DNA of 64,000 bases from positions 3,866,501-3,930,500 of the forward strand of contig NZ_CP050063.1 of assembly GCF_011604685.1 (NCBI RefSeq), given 5' to 3'. A program made the position numbers and the translations under genes. Source of the stretch: Spirosoma aureum (lineage in GTDB: Bacteria; Bacteroidota; Bacteroidia; Cytophagales; Spirosomataceae). Every line of letters starts with the position of its first letter. The stretch's first letter is position 1. The notes beneath the pieces are model-generated. The model was not told the origin of the DNA, ran no database searches, and was given only the letters and a program-made list of their open reading frames with translations. Shown piece after piece: positions 17,474-27,185 of this stretch.

Positions 17474-18997
17474 TTAGTGTGCCATGATTCCATTCCAGGG
17501 CTCGCTCATCGTCTGAATGAGGTGCTTGTATACTTGATAATGGAGTTGATACAAGGCCAGCCGTTCGGGGTTGGGTTCATACGTCCGGCTGACGTGGACA
17601 ATCTGCCGAGTGGCATCGGCATAGTTCGCCCAGACGCCCACTCCAATACCGGCAGTCAGTGCAGCGCCTAAGGCACCCGTTTCTCCGCTTTGCGGCACCT
17701 CTACCCGAACACCGAGTGAATCGGCAAATAGCTGACACAACACTGGACTGCGGGCACCTCCACCCGTCAACCGAACGGAATCGAACGAAGCCGCGCCCCC
17801 CTGCCGTAATTTCTCGACATGGCTTAAATGGCTGAACACGACCCCTTCATACAATGCACGCAAAATGTCGGCTCGTGTGTGCCAGCCCGCCAGTCCGTAT
17901 AGCCCCGCTCGGGCATTGGCATGTACATTGGAACCGTGCAGAAACGGATGATACACAATCGGGGACTTGTCATTGCGGGGCAGTGCCGATACCGCTTCAT
18001 CACATACGGTATAAACCGTTACGCCCCGGCGTTCGGCTTCTAGTCGCTCTTCGGCGCAAAATTGGGTAATGAACCATTCCAGATTCGTGACCGATGTAGC
18101 GCTGGCCTCCAGACACAGCCAATGGTCGGGTACGGCGGCAATGGCAGTCATCGCCAGGTCGGGGTTGACCAATGGTATGCGCGTCAGCACACTATTGACG
18201 CTCCATGATCCCGCAACCAGACAGGCTTGCCCCTCTTCCACAACCCCGCTGCCAATCATGCTGGCGTTGGCATCGAGCAGCCCCGCAACGACCGGTGTTC
18301 CGACCAGAAGGCCCGTTTGGCGGGCGGCTACGGGTGTTACATTTCCAATCACATCGAAACTTTGATGGAGCGAGGGCAAGGCGTAGTAGATGTCCGCTAA
18401 ATCGTACAGTGCCAGTAGGTCACGGCTATACTGTCGTTGGCACACATCGAGCAGATTGGTCGCACTCATGTCCGAATAGTCGGTGGCAATCTGGCCAGTC
18501 AGGCAGTAATTCAGGTAATCTTTGCAAAGCAGAACCGCCCCGATTTGCGCGTAGGTTTGGGGTTCATGTCGTTTTAACCAGACCAGCAGTGTGTTAGTCT
18601 GAGCTGCCCAAAATGCCTGTAGCGTATAGGGGTAAACTCGTTCCAGTAGGTTTGACGCGGCCCACTCGGCACATATGCCCGCGCCCCGGCAGTCGAGCGA
18701 TTGAATACCCCGCAATGGTTGCCCAGACCGGTCGAGGAGGTACAGTCCGTTGCCGTGTCCAGTGTTCCCAATAGCAGCAATCTGCTCCGATTTGATACCA
18801 GCCCTGTCGATCACCTCATGGATTGTACGGGCAGTTGCCTGCCAAAGTTCGGTCATGTTTCGTTCGCTCCAGCCCGGCTGTGGGTAATGCGTGGCAATTT
18901 TGCATGAAGCAACCTGCACCTCACGGCCCGTGACGTCGAACAGTACGGCTTTGCAGACGGTGTTGCCATTGTCTAAACCAAGCAAGTATCGGCTCAT
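17474..18997 (-). CDS. FGGY-family carbohydrate kinase (L-xylulokinase/erythritol-kinase-like)
   Basis: 507 residues, the usual FGGY length. The N-terminal FGGY domain starts MSRYLLGLDNGNTVCKAVLFD (phosphate 1 loop) with PQPGWSERNMTELW and IGNTGHGNGLYLLD. The C-terminal domain carries AGLLDANASMIGSG and the adenosine loop RLTGGGARSPVLCQLFADSLG. Overall it resembles E. coli LyxK more than glycerol or rhamnulose kinases, but family-level similarity does not fix the substrate. It would phosphorylate a polyol or ketose in the cytoplasm. It follows the iron alcohol dehydrogenase by 30 bp in the operon. Confidence 0.88.
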   Translation of the reverse strand: MSRYLLGLDNGNTVCKAVLFDVTGREVQVASCKIATHYPQPGWSERNMTELWQATARTIHEVIDRAGIKSEQIAAIGNTGHGNGLYLLDRSGQPLRGIQSLDCRGAGICAEWAASNLLERVYPYTLQAFWAAQTNTLLVWLKRHEPQTYAQIGAVLLCKDYLNYCLTGQIATDYSDMSATNLLDVCQRQYSRDLLALYDLADIYYALPSLHQSFDVIGNVTPVAARQTGLLVGTPVVAGLLDANASMIGSGVVEEGQACLVAGSWSVNSVLTRIPLVNPDLAMTAIAAVPDHWLCLEASATSVTNLEWFITQFCAEERLEAERRGVTVYTVCDEAVSALPRNDKSPIVYHPFLHGSNVHANARAGLYGLAGWHTRADILRALYEGVVFSHLSHVEKLRQGGAASFDSVRLTGGGARSPVLCQLFADSLGVRVEVPQSGETGALGAALTAGIGVGVWANYADATRQIVHVSRTYEPNPERLALYQLHYQVYKHLIQTMSEPWNGIMAH

Positions 18998-19027
18998 GGA
19001 AACAAACGGGTTAGGAATAAATTGGCT

Positions 19028-20187
19028 CTACCAGGCTTGTCGATACAAAGCCACTATCTCGTCGGCGTTCGGTACGATCGGGTTGTTCTGGGGGCTGCCG
19101 GAGGCCAGGGCGTCGGATGCCATTTTTTCAATAGACTGCTCAAAAACGGCTTTTTCTACGCCCGGGCAATCCTGCAACCGGGGGATTTTCAAAGCCTGAT
19201 TCTGACGCTCCAGTCCCATTAATAAAGCCTCACAGGCGGCTTCGTCCGACGTGCCGATCTGAGCTAGCGCCATTGTCCGGGCTATCGTAGCGTATCGGTC
19301 TGGAGCGCCGGAAACCGAAAACCGGGTTACCGCTGGCAACAGAACGGCATTACTTAAGCCGTGCGGCAGATGGAACTGTACGCCGAGGGGCCGGCTCATG
19401 CCGTGTACCAGACAGACACTGCTGTTCGTGAACGACATCCCGCCTACACAAGCTGCCAGGGCCATACCTTCGCGGGCTACCCGGTTCGCAGGTTCGAGCC
19501 AGGCGGTATACAGGTGTCTGGCAACCAGATCAATGCATGTTAAAGCAAGCGGATCGCTCAGGGCATTTGCCTTCCGCGATACGTACGCTTCCATCCCATG
19601 CGTAAGCGTATCGACCCCAACGTGAGCGGTCAGCGACGGGGGCATGGACAGGCTAAGTTCGTAATCAACCAGCGCGACGGTGGGCATCAGGTGGGCGTCG
19701 AAAATCATCATTTTTACGTTCCGTTCAGTATCCGTAATGACCGCCACCTTGGTGGCTTCGCTGCCCGTTCCGGCGGTGGTCGGAATGGCGATCAGGGGCA
19801 ATCCGGCGTTTTTAATTTTGTGGTAACCCATATACTGATGAAGGGGTGCTTCATTCATCCTCATGATGGCCATGGCTTTTGCCGCATCCATCGGGCTGCC
19901 CCCCCCACGGCTACAACAACATCCGCTTCGTGGTCAATCAATTCGGCCAGACCATCCAGCACGTTCTGCTCCGTCGGGTCTGGTTGTACAGCACTGAACA
20001 CCGCTACCGCCAGACCCGCCTGTCGGAGTGGTTCTGCCAGTGCCTGCACTAAACCAGTCTGTTCAAGGTACGAATCAGTCACGAAGAATACCCGCCGGGC
20101 ACCGATGCGTGCCAGTTGCGGAAGCAATTCCCTGCTGGCACCTGCGCCGTGGATAATGGTTTGGGGTGTGTTGAACTGATAGCTCAT
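19028..20187 (-). pseudogene. Iron-containing alcohol dehydrogenase, frameshifted at a C8 run
   Basis: Two frames make one protein of about 386 residues. Codons from ATG 20187 encode MSYQFNTPQTIIHGAGASRELLPQL through VVVAVGG. The second frame, beginning before MDAAKAMAIMRMNEAP, runs to 19028 and contains the metal-site region HGLSNAVLLPAV. The break is at the NAD-binding GGGSPMDAAK motif, where the plus strand has eight C (19899-19906); nine would restore the frame. FucO-like enzymes interconvert aldehydes and alcohols. It may be a sequencing error, a phase-variable tract or a recent loss. Neighbours are a class I aldolase and an FGGY kinase. Confidence 0.85.
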
Positions 20188-20292
20188 TATATCCTGTCTG
20201 GTTGTCTTTGCTAAATAGCCTACCCGACTATTTTTACTGCTTTCGGGTGAGAAAAGACGCTACTTACGGACTGGTCTTAAGTTTTCGCCTAT

Positions 20293-21147
20293 CTACTTTG
20301 GTTCGTTTGTCTGGTAAATAGCCCATGCCTCAGCCGGGGTTGCGTTTTGGTGAATCATCGCCATAAACGCCTTCACAATTTGCGTAGGATTTGGATGTTG
20401 GTATATGTTGCGGCCATAGACAAGCCCCCGGGTTCCCTGCTGCAAAAAATCGTAACTTTTCTGAAATATCGCTTCCAGACCCTCCTTGCCCCCACCTCGT
20501 ACCAGCACCGGACAACGGGCGGCTTCGACGACTTCGTGGTAATCCCCGACGTGTTCAGTCGGGTCTGCTTTGATGATATCGGCACCCAGTTCACGGGCTT
20601 GCCGTACCAGTGGTATAATGAGTTTTTTATTCCCATCAACCTGATAACCACCCCGTCTGGCATTGGGCGCCATTACCAGCGGCTCGATCATCAGCGGCAT
20701 CCCGTATTTATCGCATTCCGAGCGGATTCTCGCAATGTTTCGAATACTCTGGCGGTGCAAATCAGGTTCGTTGGGCAGTAGCAGCAGATTACAGACCACA
20801 CAGGACGCATCCATCCGAAGGGCTTCCAGGAGCGGCTCATTTTCGTTCTGCAGCGCGCTGAACATTACCCGGTGTGTTTCGGCGTTGTACGGATTGCCGA
20901 CGTCCACCCGCATCACAAGGGCTGGTTTGTACTTGCCGGGAATACGCTGCAAAATGTCACTTTGACCGTAGTTGGTCTGAATTGCATCGGGTCCGGCAGC
21001 GACCAGTTGCGCTACGACCTGCTCAATATTTTCCAGCCCATCCAGGAAACTATACTCGTTAAAAACGCCGTGGTCGATGGCCACATCCAGGCAGCGGCCC
21101 GATTCGTTGAACATCCGGTTAAGCCGGACTTTTGCCGTTTGATACAT
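20293..21147 (-). CDS. DhnA-type class I aldolase (DeoC/LacD/LsrF superfamily)
   Basis: 284 residues, TIM barrel. AIDHG (residues 23-27) is the typical strand-1 motif, LVMRVDVGNPYN follows, and ADIIKADPTEH holds the predicted Schiff-base lysine K193. LVRGGGKE (about 215-222) and LVYGRNIYQHPNP form the phosphate-binding end. The family includes class I fructose-bisphosphate aldolase and LsrF, so a phosphorylated ketose substrate is expected. It sits 5 bp after the GlpD-like gene and about 100 bp before the iron alcohol dehydrogenase, consistent with cleavage of a kinase product to DHAP plus an aldehyde. Confidence 0.86.
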   Translation of the reverse strand: MYQTAKVRLNRMFNESGRCLDVAIDHGVFNEYSFLDGLENIEQVVAQLVAAGPDAIQTNYGQSDILQRIPGKYKPALVMRVDVGNPYNAETHRVMFSALQNENEPLLEALRMDASCVVCNLLLLPNEPDLHRQSIRNIARIRSECDKYGMPLMIEPLVMAPNARRGGYQVDGNKKLIIPLVRQARELGADIIKADPTEHVGDYHEVVEAARCPVLVRGGGKEGLEAIFQKSYDFLQQGTRGLVYGRNIYQHPNPTQIVKAFMAMIHQNATPAEAWAIYQTNEPK

Positions 21148-21152
21148 GCTAA

Positions 21153-22847
21153 TCAGGATAAATAAAGTTGATGGTTTCGGGCCAAAATGGCTAATGTTCG
21201 GTCAATTTCGGCTTGCCTGTCGGCCGAAGAAAGCGTCAGACAGTCGGCCAGAATTCCGGCGAGTTCGTGGAGCAGAGGACGTGTCAGTTCACCCGCCAGT
21301 GCCATGACGGTTCGGCGCAGGACCAGATCGTCCAGATGCTGTACAAACTCCCACCGAATCAGATAGTCGATTTCCCGCCGACTGTAGCCCGTATGGTGTT
21401 TCAATAGCGCGTCGGGGGCCTCCTGCAAATAGGCCGCTACGGTTTCCGCCACCGTACCGTATCGAAACAACAGCGTGTCAATTCGGGAAATCGTCAGTCC
21501 GCTCTGGTTGCTTACGCGCTCAGTCCAGCGCTGGCGATCCAGGTCAGTTTTTGGGAAATTGATACCGCCCCCAATGGACAGATCCGTACTACTGGCCTGG
21601 CGGAGTCGGCCGAGCCGTTGCAGAATCTGGTCAGCCGTTTGTTCGCTGAATGCCCGAAAAGTCGTCCATTTCCCGCCTACCAAATTCAGGATAGGAAATG
21701 GCTGGAAAGCATTTGGTTCGACTATTTGAAGGTTGTGATCACGGCTTATCTGGGCATTTTGAACGCTTCCCTGCGCACTGGGTAGCGGGCGAACCCCCGA
21801 ATACCGAAACACAATCTGGCTGGGGTCAAGCTCAAGGGTAGGAAACACCTGTCGCACACAGGCGAGCATGTAGTCGGCTTCTTCATCAGTGCAAACGGCC
21901 TCATCGGGATTGGTGATATTTATGTCGGTCGAGCCAATCATCACCTTGCCATGCAGCGGAAACAGAATACAAATGCGACCTTCATCGGTTTCATAATACA
22001 CCATCTGCCCCTTGGTTGCCGCCATCAGAACCGGGTTATCGACCATTAGGTGCGACCCTTTGGTTCCCCCGATGAACCGGGTTTTCTGACCCAGTGCCTG
22101 ATTGGTCAAGTCAATCCAGGCGCCCGTTGCATTCACCACTACCTGTGGGCGGACCGAAAACGGTTCGCCGGTTTGTTCGTCGCGAAGCCAGACTTCTCCG
22201 TTGCGGCTTTCAGTGGCCGAGACATAATTCAGAGCACTACCGTTGGGATTCAGCGCCTGCCCATCCTGAATCAATTCTATACCGAGTCGTTCAGGAAACG
22301 AAATCCATGCATCATAAAACAACGCTGTACCGATAATTCTGGGATCTAAGAGGGGGCGTTCCTGCAACGCTTTGGTTCGGCTGCTGAATGCATGTGGGGG
22401 CATAATCCGCTGATTGCGCGTGTAGATGTCGTACATCAGCAGCCCCAGTTTGACGATGAAAGCGCCCCGTGGCGCATTACTGGCTTTCCGGCCCAGAAAC
22501 TTCCGGACGCCGTTGACAATCCCCGACGTCCAGTGATAAATAGGAATTACGGTCGGCAGAGGTTTTACGTAATGAGGAGCATTCTGGAGGAGTCGGTTCC
22601 GTTCGGCAAGACTTTCCCTGACCAGCCGCACTTCCCGATTTTCCAGATACCGCAGTCCTCCATGAATCATGCGGGACGGCGCGGCACTGGCCCCAGCCAT
22701 GAAATCCCGCCTGTCGATCAGCAGCGCGTCCACTCCCTGAAGACACAGTTCTCGAAACAAGCCCGAGCCGTTGATGCCCGCCCCAATAATCAGGACTGGA
22801 ATCTGGGGGTTCCTCCGCAAATGTGCAATGGTTGCCTGTCGCTCCAT
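21153..22847 (-). CDS. FAD-dependent glycerol-3-phosphate dehydrogenase-like (GlpD family)
   Basis: 564 residues from ATG 22847, 4 bp after the stop of the beta-helix gene; a longer frame to 22898 would overlap that gene. The Rossmann motif VLIIGAGINGSGLFRELCLQG begins near residue 18, followed by DFMAGASAAPSRMIHGGLRYLE, the hallmark GlpD stretch. KVMIGSTDINITNPDEA and FRYSGVRPLPS are further family motifs, with a C-terminal DAO_C-type helical domain. GlpD and EryB oxidise polyol phosphates and pass electrons to quinone at the inner membrane. Given its operon, a polyol-phosphate other than glycerol-3-phosphate is possible. Confidence 0.88.
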   Translation of the reverse strand: MERQATIAHLRRNPQIPVLIIGAGINGSGLFRELCLQGVDALLIDRRDFMAGASAAPSRMIHGGLRYLENREVRLVRESLAERNRLLQNAPHYVKPLPTVIPIYHWTSGIVNGVRKFLGRKASNAPRGAFIVKLGLLMYDIYTRNQRIMPPHAFSSRTKALQERPLLDPRIIGTALFYDAWISFPERLGIELIQDGQALNPNGSALNYVSATESRNGEVWLRDEQTGEPFSVRPQVVVNATGAWIDLTNQALGQKTRFIGGTKGSHLMVDNPVLMAATKGQMVYYETDEGRICILFPLHGKVMIGSTDINITNPDEAVCTDEEADYMLACVRQVFPTLELDPSQIVFRYSGVRPLPSAQGSVQNAQISRDHNLQIVEPNAFQPFPILNLVGGKWTTFRAFSEQTADQILQRLGRLRQASSTDLSIGGGINFPKTDLDRQRWTERVSNQSGLTISRIDTLLFRYGTVAETVAAYLQEAPDALLKHHTGYSRREIDYLIRWEFVQHLDDLVLRRTVMALAGELTRPLLHELAGILADCLTLSSADRQAEIDRTLAILARNHQLYLS

Positions 22848-22851
22848 AGTT

Positions 22852-24600
22852 CTATTTGAGTAAGCCATATTGCTCTGGATGATCAGGGCTGCTGTCAACG
22901 ACCTGAAGCAAAAATACCTTAGGATTCCGGGTTACCTGCATGACGTTTTTTCCAGCCTGACCGTTGTTATCGTGTGCGTTCACACTACTCAGAATGTTCT
23001 GGTGAAACTTATAAAATAAGTCGTTAACGCGCTCGACGTGGTTGTTGGACAACTCAAAATAACTACTGCCTTCGTCGTTATACACACCTTCGCTCAGTCC
23101 CGGTCCTCCACCCATGTCATGTACCCAGTTATTCGAAATTTTCGAACCTCTCTGCTGACCAGCGGTGTAAATCCCTCCGCCGTCGCTCAGGTACTGCATC
23201 CCGTTTCTGACTTCGTTCCACTCGATGAGATTTTCATACGTCTGATTCGCTAGTGTGTCCCAGCGCCAGCCCATGCTGATGCCCGTGTACGGAAAATCTT
23301 CCAGCAGATTGTGGGTCAGCTTGTTATGGTGAGCGTAGCCAATGAGAATACCCACTGAACCGTGGTCGGTGGTAGCGAAGGTTTGTAAGTGATTGTTATG
23401 CACAACGTTGGCTGACGGAACAGCCGCCGAATTCCGGGGCACGTAATGCAGTGGATGCCCTTCACCAACGTAGCCCGATCGCCAGCCAATCTGGATGACG
23501 TTGGCCCCGATATCTTCGAACTGATTGTGCTGAATCCGATTTCTCTGGCATCCATCGCCCAGCACAATGGCCCCTTCGCCCAAACGGGTGAACAGACAAT
23601 CGGTCACTTCGCAATCGGTCGCCCAGGTCATCATCAGCGCAGTCGGTGGCGCATAAACCGCCTTTCCTTTTTCAGTGCCCCAGTAGCCCGCCTGAATTCC
23701 TTTGCGTTCGAGGCCGGGCATTATCCATTCGGTATGGGCAATGGTTATTCCTTCCAACCGAATATTCCTCAGCGGTTTCTGCTCGGTTCCTTTTATAGAA
23801 AAAATCGTTTCGACAAAAGGGTAGACGAACGACAGTTGAGCGGGCGATTGAGACGATTGGTAGTAGAGCGTTTGGCTGAGTGAATCCAGAAACCATTCGT
23901 TATCCGTATCCAGAAATTCCAGGTGATTCTCGAAATAGATACGGTCAGTCAAGTCCATTTTCCGTCCGCTGCACTCCGGGCCTGGCTCCGTCATGGTGAA
24001 CACCGCTCGGTTCGCCGGGTCAAATCGAGCGACTTTTTGCCGCAGCCAATGCCACCAGGCAGTAGCGTGCATCTCGACGCCTTTCAGGTTGGCAAAGCGA
24101 GCAGGAAAGGGTTTGTTGAGGACCAATCGTTTGGCCTTCGTCTGGATGGTATCCGGCTGAAACCACTGCGATGACCACATACCCGCGTTCGGGAAACGGG
24201 CGCGGGTGGCGCGTTTGCCGTTAACAAACAACTGCCGGAAATACATCGGCACGCGAGTTTTCCAGCGATTGGCACTTACTTTCTCCCAACGGGACTGAAT
24301 GGTTTTTCCGCCACTGATGACTGGCGTTTCGTTTACGTAAGCTTTAATCGTTAGGTCGCTCCGGTCAATCTGCAGGGATTTTGCCACTGCATACGTGCCT
24401 TCACGCAGTATAATATCGGTTGGTTTGGTGGTGCCTGATGCGGCTAACAACGCTTTTTCGAGGGAAGCAAACGGGCTGTTCAGCGTACCTGCATTGGCAT
24501 CGCTCCCTTTGGGCGACACATAAAAAACCGGCTTCGGCTGGCTATTGACAATCGTCGGGAGCAGCAGCGTCAGCCACGTCAACAAAACCAACTTATTCAT
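22852..24600 (-). CDS. Secreted right-handed beta-helix protein
   Basis: 582 residues from ATG 24600, which starts a clean signal peptide (MNKLVLLTWLTLLLPTIVNS); the frame continues to 24669 without a better start. The mature protein opens with FYVSPKGSDANAGTLNSPFASLEKAL, the DUF1565-like motif of pectate-lyase-fold proteins, then has a parallel beta-helix (about 350-520) with runs such as VVHNNHL, HNKLTHNLLEDF and GSKISNNWVHDM. Such proteins are polysaccharide lyases, glycoside hydrolases or epimerases. It is the only obvious carbohydrate-active enzyme of this PUL-like operon, so it probably prepares the substrate outside the inner membrane. Confidence 0.82.
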   Translation of the reverse strand: MNKLVLLTWLTLLLPTIVNSQPKPVFYVSPKGSDANAGTLNSPFASLEKALLAASGTTKPTDIILREGTYAVAKSLQIDRSDLTIKAYVNETPVISGGKTIQSRWEKVSANRWKTRVPMYFRQLFVNGKRATRARFPNAGMWSSQWFQPDTIQTKAKRLVLNKPFPARFANLKGVEMHATAWWHWLRQKVARFDPANRAVFTMTEPGPECSGRKMDLTDRIYFENHLEFLDTDNEWFLDSLSQTLYYQSSQSPAQLSFVYPFVETIFSIKGTEQKPLRNIRLEGITIAHTEWIMPGLERKGIQAGYWGTEKGKAVYAPPTALMMTWATDCEVTDCLFTRLGEGAIVLGDGCQRNRIQHNQFEDIGANVIQIGWRSGYVGEGHPLHYVPRNSAAVPSANVVHNNHLQTFATTDHGSVGILIGYAHHNKLTHNLLEDFPYTGISMGWRWDTLANQTYENLIEWNEVRNGMQYLSDGGGIYTAGQQRGSKISNNWVHDMGGGPGLSEGVYNDEGSSYFELSNNHVERVNDLFYKFHQNILSSVNAHDNNGQAGKNVMQVTRNPKVFLLQVVDSSPDHPEQYGLLK

Positions 24601-24751
24601 CGTCAAGTAAGATATAGGGTTAGGGTACGACCGAATAGAATCTGAATAGAATAGAATAAACGTAAACAAACTGATGCAGATCAGCCAGTTTGGCTGATCG
24701 ATGGAGCGAAGACGTTAGCTCCATCAATCAACTGAGCACCATCGCATACCA

Positions 24752-25624
24752 TCAAACCAGTCGATACGAAATACCGAGTTTGTCGAGATACATCAGACTT
24801 CGCCGGATACCTGCCGGTACATCGTCCAGCGGTTCGTACTCAATAAGGCAAACGCCGTCGAAAGCCAGTTGCTCAAACACCGGACCATAGTCTAAATCGT
24901 CGTCACCAATGGCGCAGGCGACCCAGCCATCATCTTGCTGCTTCCAGTCTTTCAGGTGGCAGTAATTGATGCGCGGATTTAGTTGCGGCAGTAAAAAAGT
25001 CTTATCGTCGGGCGCAACGGCTTTCAGATTGCCGGGGTCGAAATTAAAGCCAATGGCGGGCGGCAATTCGGCCAGAAGGCGCTGGACGTCAGTAGATTTA
25101 GTGCTCACCGTATGCCGGTGCCGGGCAACACCACGCGACCAGTCGAGGTTACCATGCGTTTCAATGGCTAGTTGCAGATTGAGCGACTGGCAATCGGACT
25201 GGCAAAGCGTAAAGGCCTCAAACATGCGTTGCCAGATGGCTTCGGTCATTTCCTCAGAAGGCGTAAATCCGGCAAAAAGCCGGACGTGGGTAGCCCCCAG
25301 TAGTTTAGCCTCAGGCAGTAACCGACGCACGTAAGTGACCATTTTCTGATGTTTTTTCGCATCAGGTAGTGTAAAATCATTTTCCAGACAACAGAACGGA
25401 GTACGGATGTCATAATCCTGACTCAGCGCACTAAACTGATGATGATCAGCCTTGGTCAGTTCATCGGGCAAACGACCGTTTTGTCCGCCCCCGATACCGA
25501 ATTCGAGGGTTTTAAAGCCCAGTTGTTTGGCGATTCGGAAATGTTCTTCCATCGGCATTTCCCGAAATCCCCACTCTCCGCACCCAATTTTCAGGCTGCG
25601 GTCACTTAGTACCGTAGTTGACAT
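24752..25624 (-). CDS. TIM-barrel sugar isomerase/epimerase (AP-endonuclease 2 superfamily)
   Basis: 290 residues. LKIGCGEWGFREMPMEEHFRIAKQLGFKTLEFGIG is the first strand and helix. Likely metal ligands appear in order: LQLAIETHGN (Glu), GFNFDPGNL (Asp), YCHLKDW (His) and VCLIEYEPLDD (Glu), as in hydroxypyruvate isomerases and ketose 3-epimerases. It would interconvert ketoses or carbonyl sugars in the cytosol. The start is one base after the stop of the symporter gene, so the two are translationally coupled. A 151-bp gap to the beta-helix gene contains no ORF. Confidence 0.85.
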   Translation of the reverse strand: MSTTVLSDRSLKIGCGEWGFREMPMEEHFRIAKQLGFKTLEFGIGGGQNGRLPDELTKADHHQFSALSQDYDIRTPFCCLENDFTLPDAKKHQKMVTYVRRLLPEAKLLGATHVRLFAGFTPSEEMTEAIWQRMFEAFTLCQSDCQSLNLQLAIETHGNLDWSRGVARHRHTVSTKSTDVQRLLAELPPAIGFNFDPGNLKAVAPDDKTFLLPQLNPRINYCHLKDWKQQDDGWVACAIGDDDLDYGPVFEQLAFDGVCLIEYEPLDDVPAGIRRSLMYLDKLGISYRLV

Positions 25625-25625
25625 A

Positions 25626-27185
25626 TCAGCTAAAAAAAAGATATAAACTCGTCATGATTATGCTCAACACTGCCCATCCCCAGCGCAGGGAAGGCGCTAA
25701 CCACTGCTGTTGCTGATTATACTCCCCCCAGTTAAATATGGGACGCGCTTTCCCATCCCGGTCTGGAAACAGGTAGGACATTACAATGAGCAGAATGCTC
25801 AGACCGACGAAGAGGTAAAAGGAAATCAGAAAGAAATTCGGATAAAATGCCTTGCTTGGGTACTGCGAGAGGTAGCCAATGCTCAGCACGACGCAGGGAA
25901 TATTGCCAACAACGAGGGTATAAAAAGCCGCTTTCGAAGAAATACGCTTCCAGAAAACGCCCCAGATAAACACGGCAACCAACGACGGGCACAGAAACGA
26001 GAAGATTGAATTGATTTTCTCGAACAGATTGAATCCCTGCACCCGGTCCAGGGCCAGCGCAATGCCTGACGCCAGCAGGGCCAGGCCAGCAATGACCCAA
26101 CGTCCCTGGGCCACAGTCGGCGTTTGCTGATTGCGACGCAGCGACGGCAGAATGTCGAGCGTGAAAATGGTGCTGCCCGAATTGAACATCGCCGTAACGG
26201 TACTGACCAGAGCCGCTGTCAGTACCGAAATCGCCAGGCCGATGAGCCCGTGCGGCAAGTACTGGTAGACCATACTCAAAAACGCTTCATCGGGTTTGTG
26301 CAGGTCAGTCAGGGCAACTTTCGCGATAATACCGGGCAGAATAAATAGAATTGGCACCAGCAATTTAAGGTAGCTTAGAAACAACACCCCTTTCTTACCT
26401 TCTTCTAAACTTTTGGCACCCAGCGTACTTTGAACTATATTTTGATTGGCGCACCAGTACCAGACGGACATAATCGGATAGCCGACAATGATGGCTTGCC
26501 AGGGATAATTTGGGTCGTCGCCCGAGCGCAGAAGTTTCCAGTAATCGGGGGGTAGTTTCTCACTAAAAACCGACCAGTCAGGGAGTTGATTCAGGGCATT
26601 AATCCCAATCAGACTACATACGACAATCATAACAATCGACTGGAACGAGTCGGTGAGGGCAACCGCTTTCAGCCCGCCCAGAATGGTGAAACTAACCGAA
26701 ATCAGAGTCATAATGCCCACACACTGCCAGACTGGAAGCGACAGCAACTGGCTGGTTAAGAGCGAGCCCGCGTACAAAACCGATCCCGCCCCGATGGAAA
26801 CCTGAAAAAATACAAACCACGACAACGCCCGTCGACACGATTCATTGTACCTGCGCAGCATAAACTGGGGCATCGTCTGGATATCGTGTTTAAGGTAGTA
26901 GGGTAGAAAAACGACGCTGAGCAACAGCAGGTACAGCCACGCAAACCACTGAAAATTACAGGCCACCATCCCGTAGGAATAGGCTAGACCGCAGGCGCTG
27001 ATGATGTTGAGCGGACTGATGTTGGTCCCGAAAATAGACAGGCCAATGGTTTTCCATCCCAGCGATTTTCCAGCCAGAAACAGGTCAGCCGATTTCTTCT
27101 GCCGGTTCGTGAAACTCACCCAAAAACCCAGCCCGATCAGAGCCAGCATGTAAAAAACGATGACCCCAATATCAACTGTGTTCAT
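25626..27185 (-). CDS. Sodium:solute symporter (SSS family)
   Basis: 519 residues with about 14 hydrophobic helices. The start (MNTVDIGVIVFYMLALIGLGFWVSF) and the FLAGKSLGWKTIGLSIFGTNISPLNIISACGLAYSYG segment are typical of SGLT-like transporters, as is YWCANQNIVQSTLGAKSLEEGKKGVLF in the middle. It should carry a sugar, polyol or organic acid across the inner membrane with Na+. Its ATG lies 14 bases inside the end of the FAD oxidoreductase gene, and its stop is next to the isomerase start. This is the operon's inner-membrane importer. Confidence 0.9.
   Translation of the reverse strand: MNTVDIGVIVFYMLALIGLGFWVSFTNRQKKSADLFLAGKSLGWKTIGLSIFGTNISPLNIISACGLAYSYGMVACNFQWFAWLYLLLLSVVFLPYYLKHDIQTMPQFMLRRYNESCRRALSWFVFFQVSIGAGSVLYAGSLLTSQLLSLPVWQCVGIMTLISVSFTILGGLKAVALTDSFQSIVMIVVCSLIGINALNQLPDWSVFSEKLPPDYWKLLRSGDDPNYPWQAIIVGYPIMSVWYWCANQNIVQSTLGAKSLEEGKKGVLFLSYLKLLVPILFILPGIIAKVALTDLHKPDEAFLSMVYQYLPHGLIGLAISVLTAALVSTVTAMFNSGSTIFTLDILPSLRRNQQTPTVAQGRWVIAGLALLASGIALALDRVQGFNLFEKINSIFSFLCPSLVAVFIWGVFWKRISSKAAFYTLVVGNIPCVVLSIGYLSQYPSKAFYPNFFLISFYLFVGLSILLIVMSYLFPDRDGKARPIFNWGEYNQQQQWLAPSLRWGWAVLSIIMTSLYLFFS

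Noticed and set aside
24601..24669. Upstream start of the beta-helix protein
   Set aside because: ATG 24600 starts a clean signal peptide; the extra residues would bury it.
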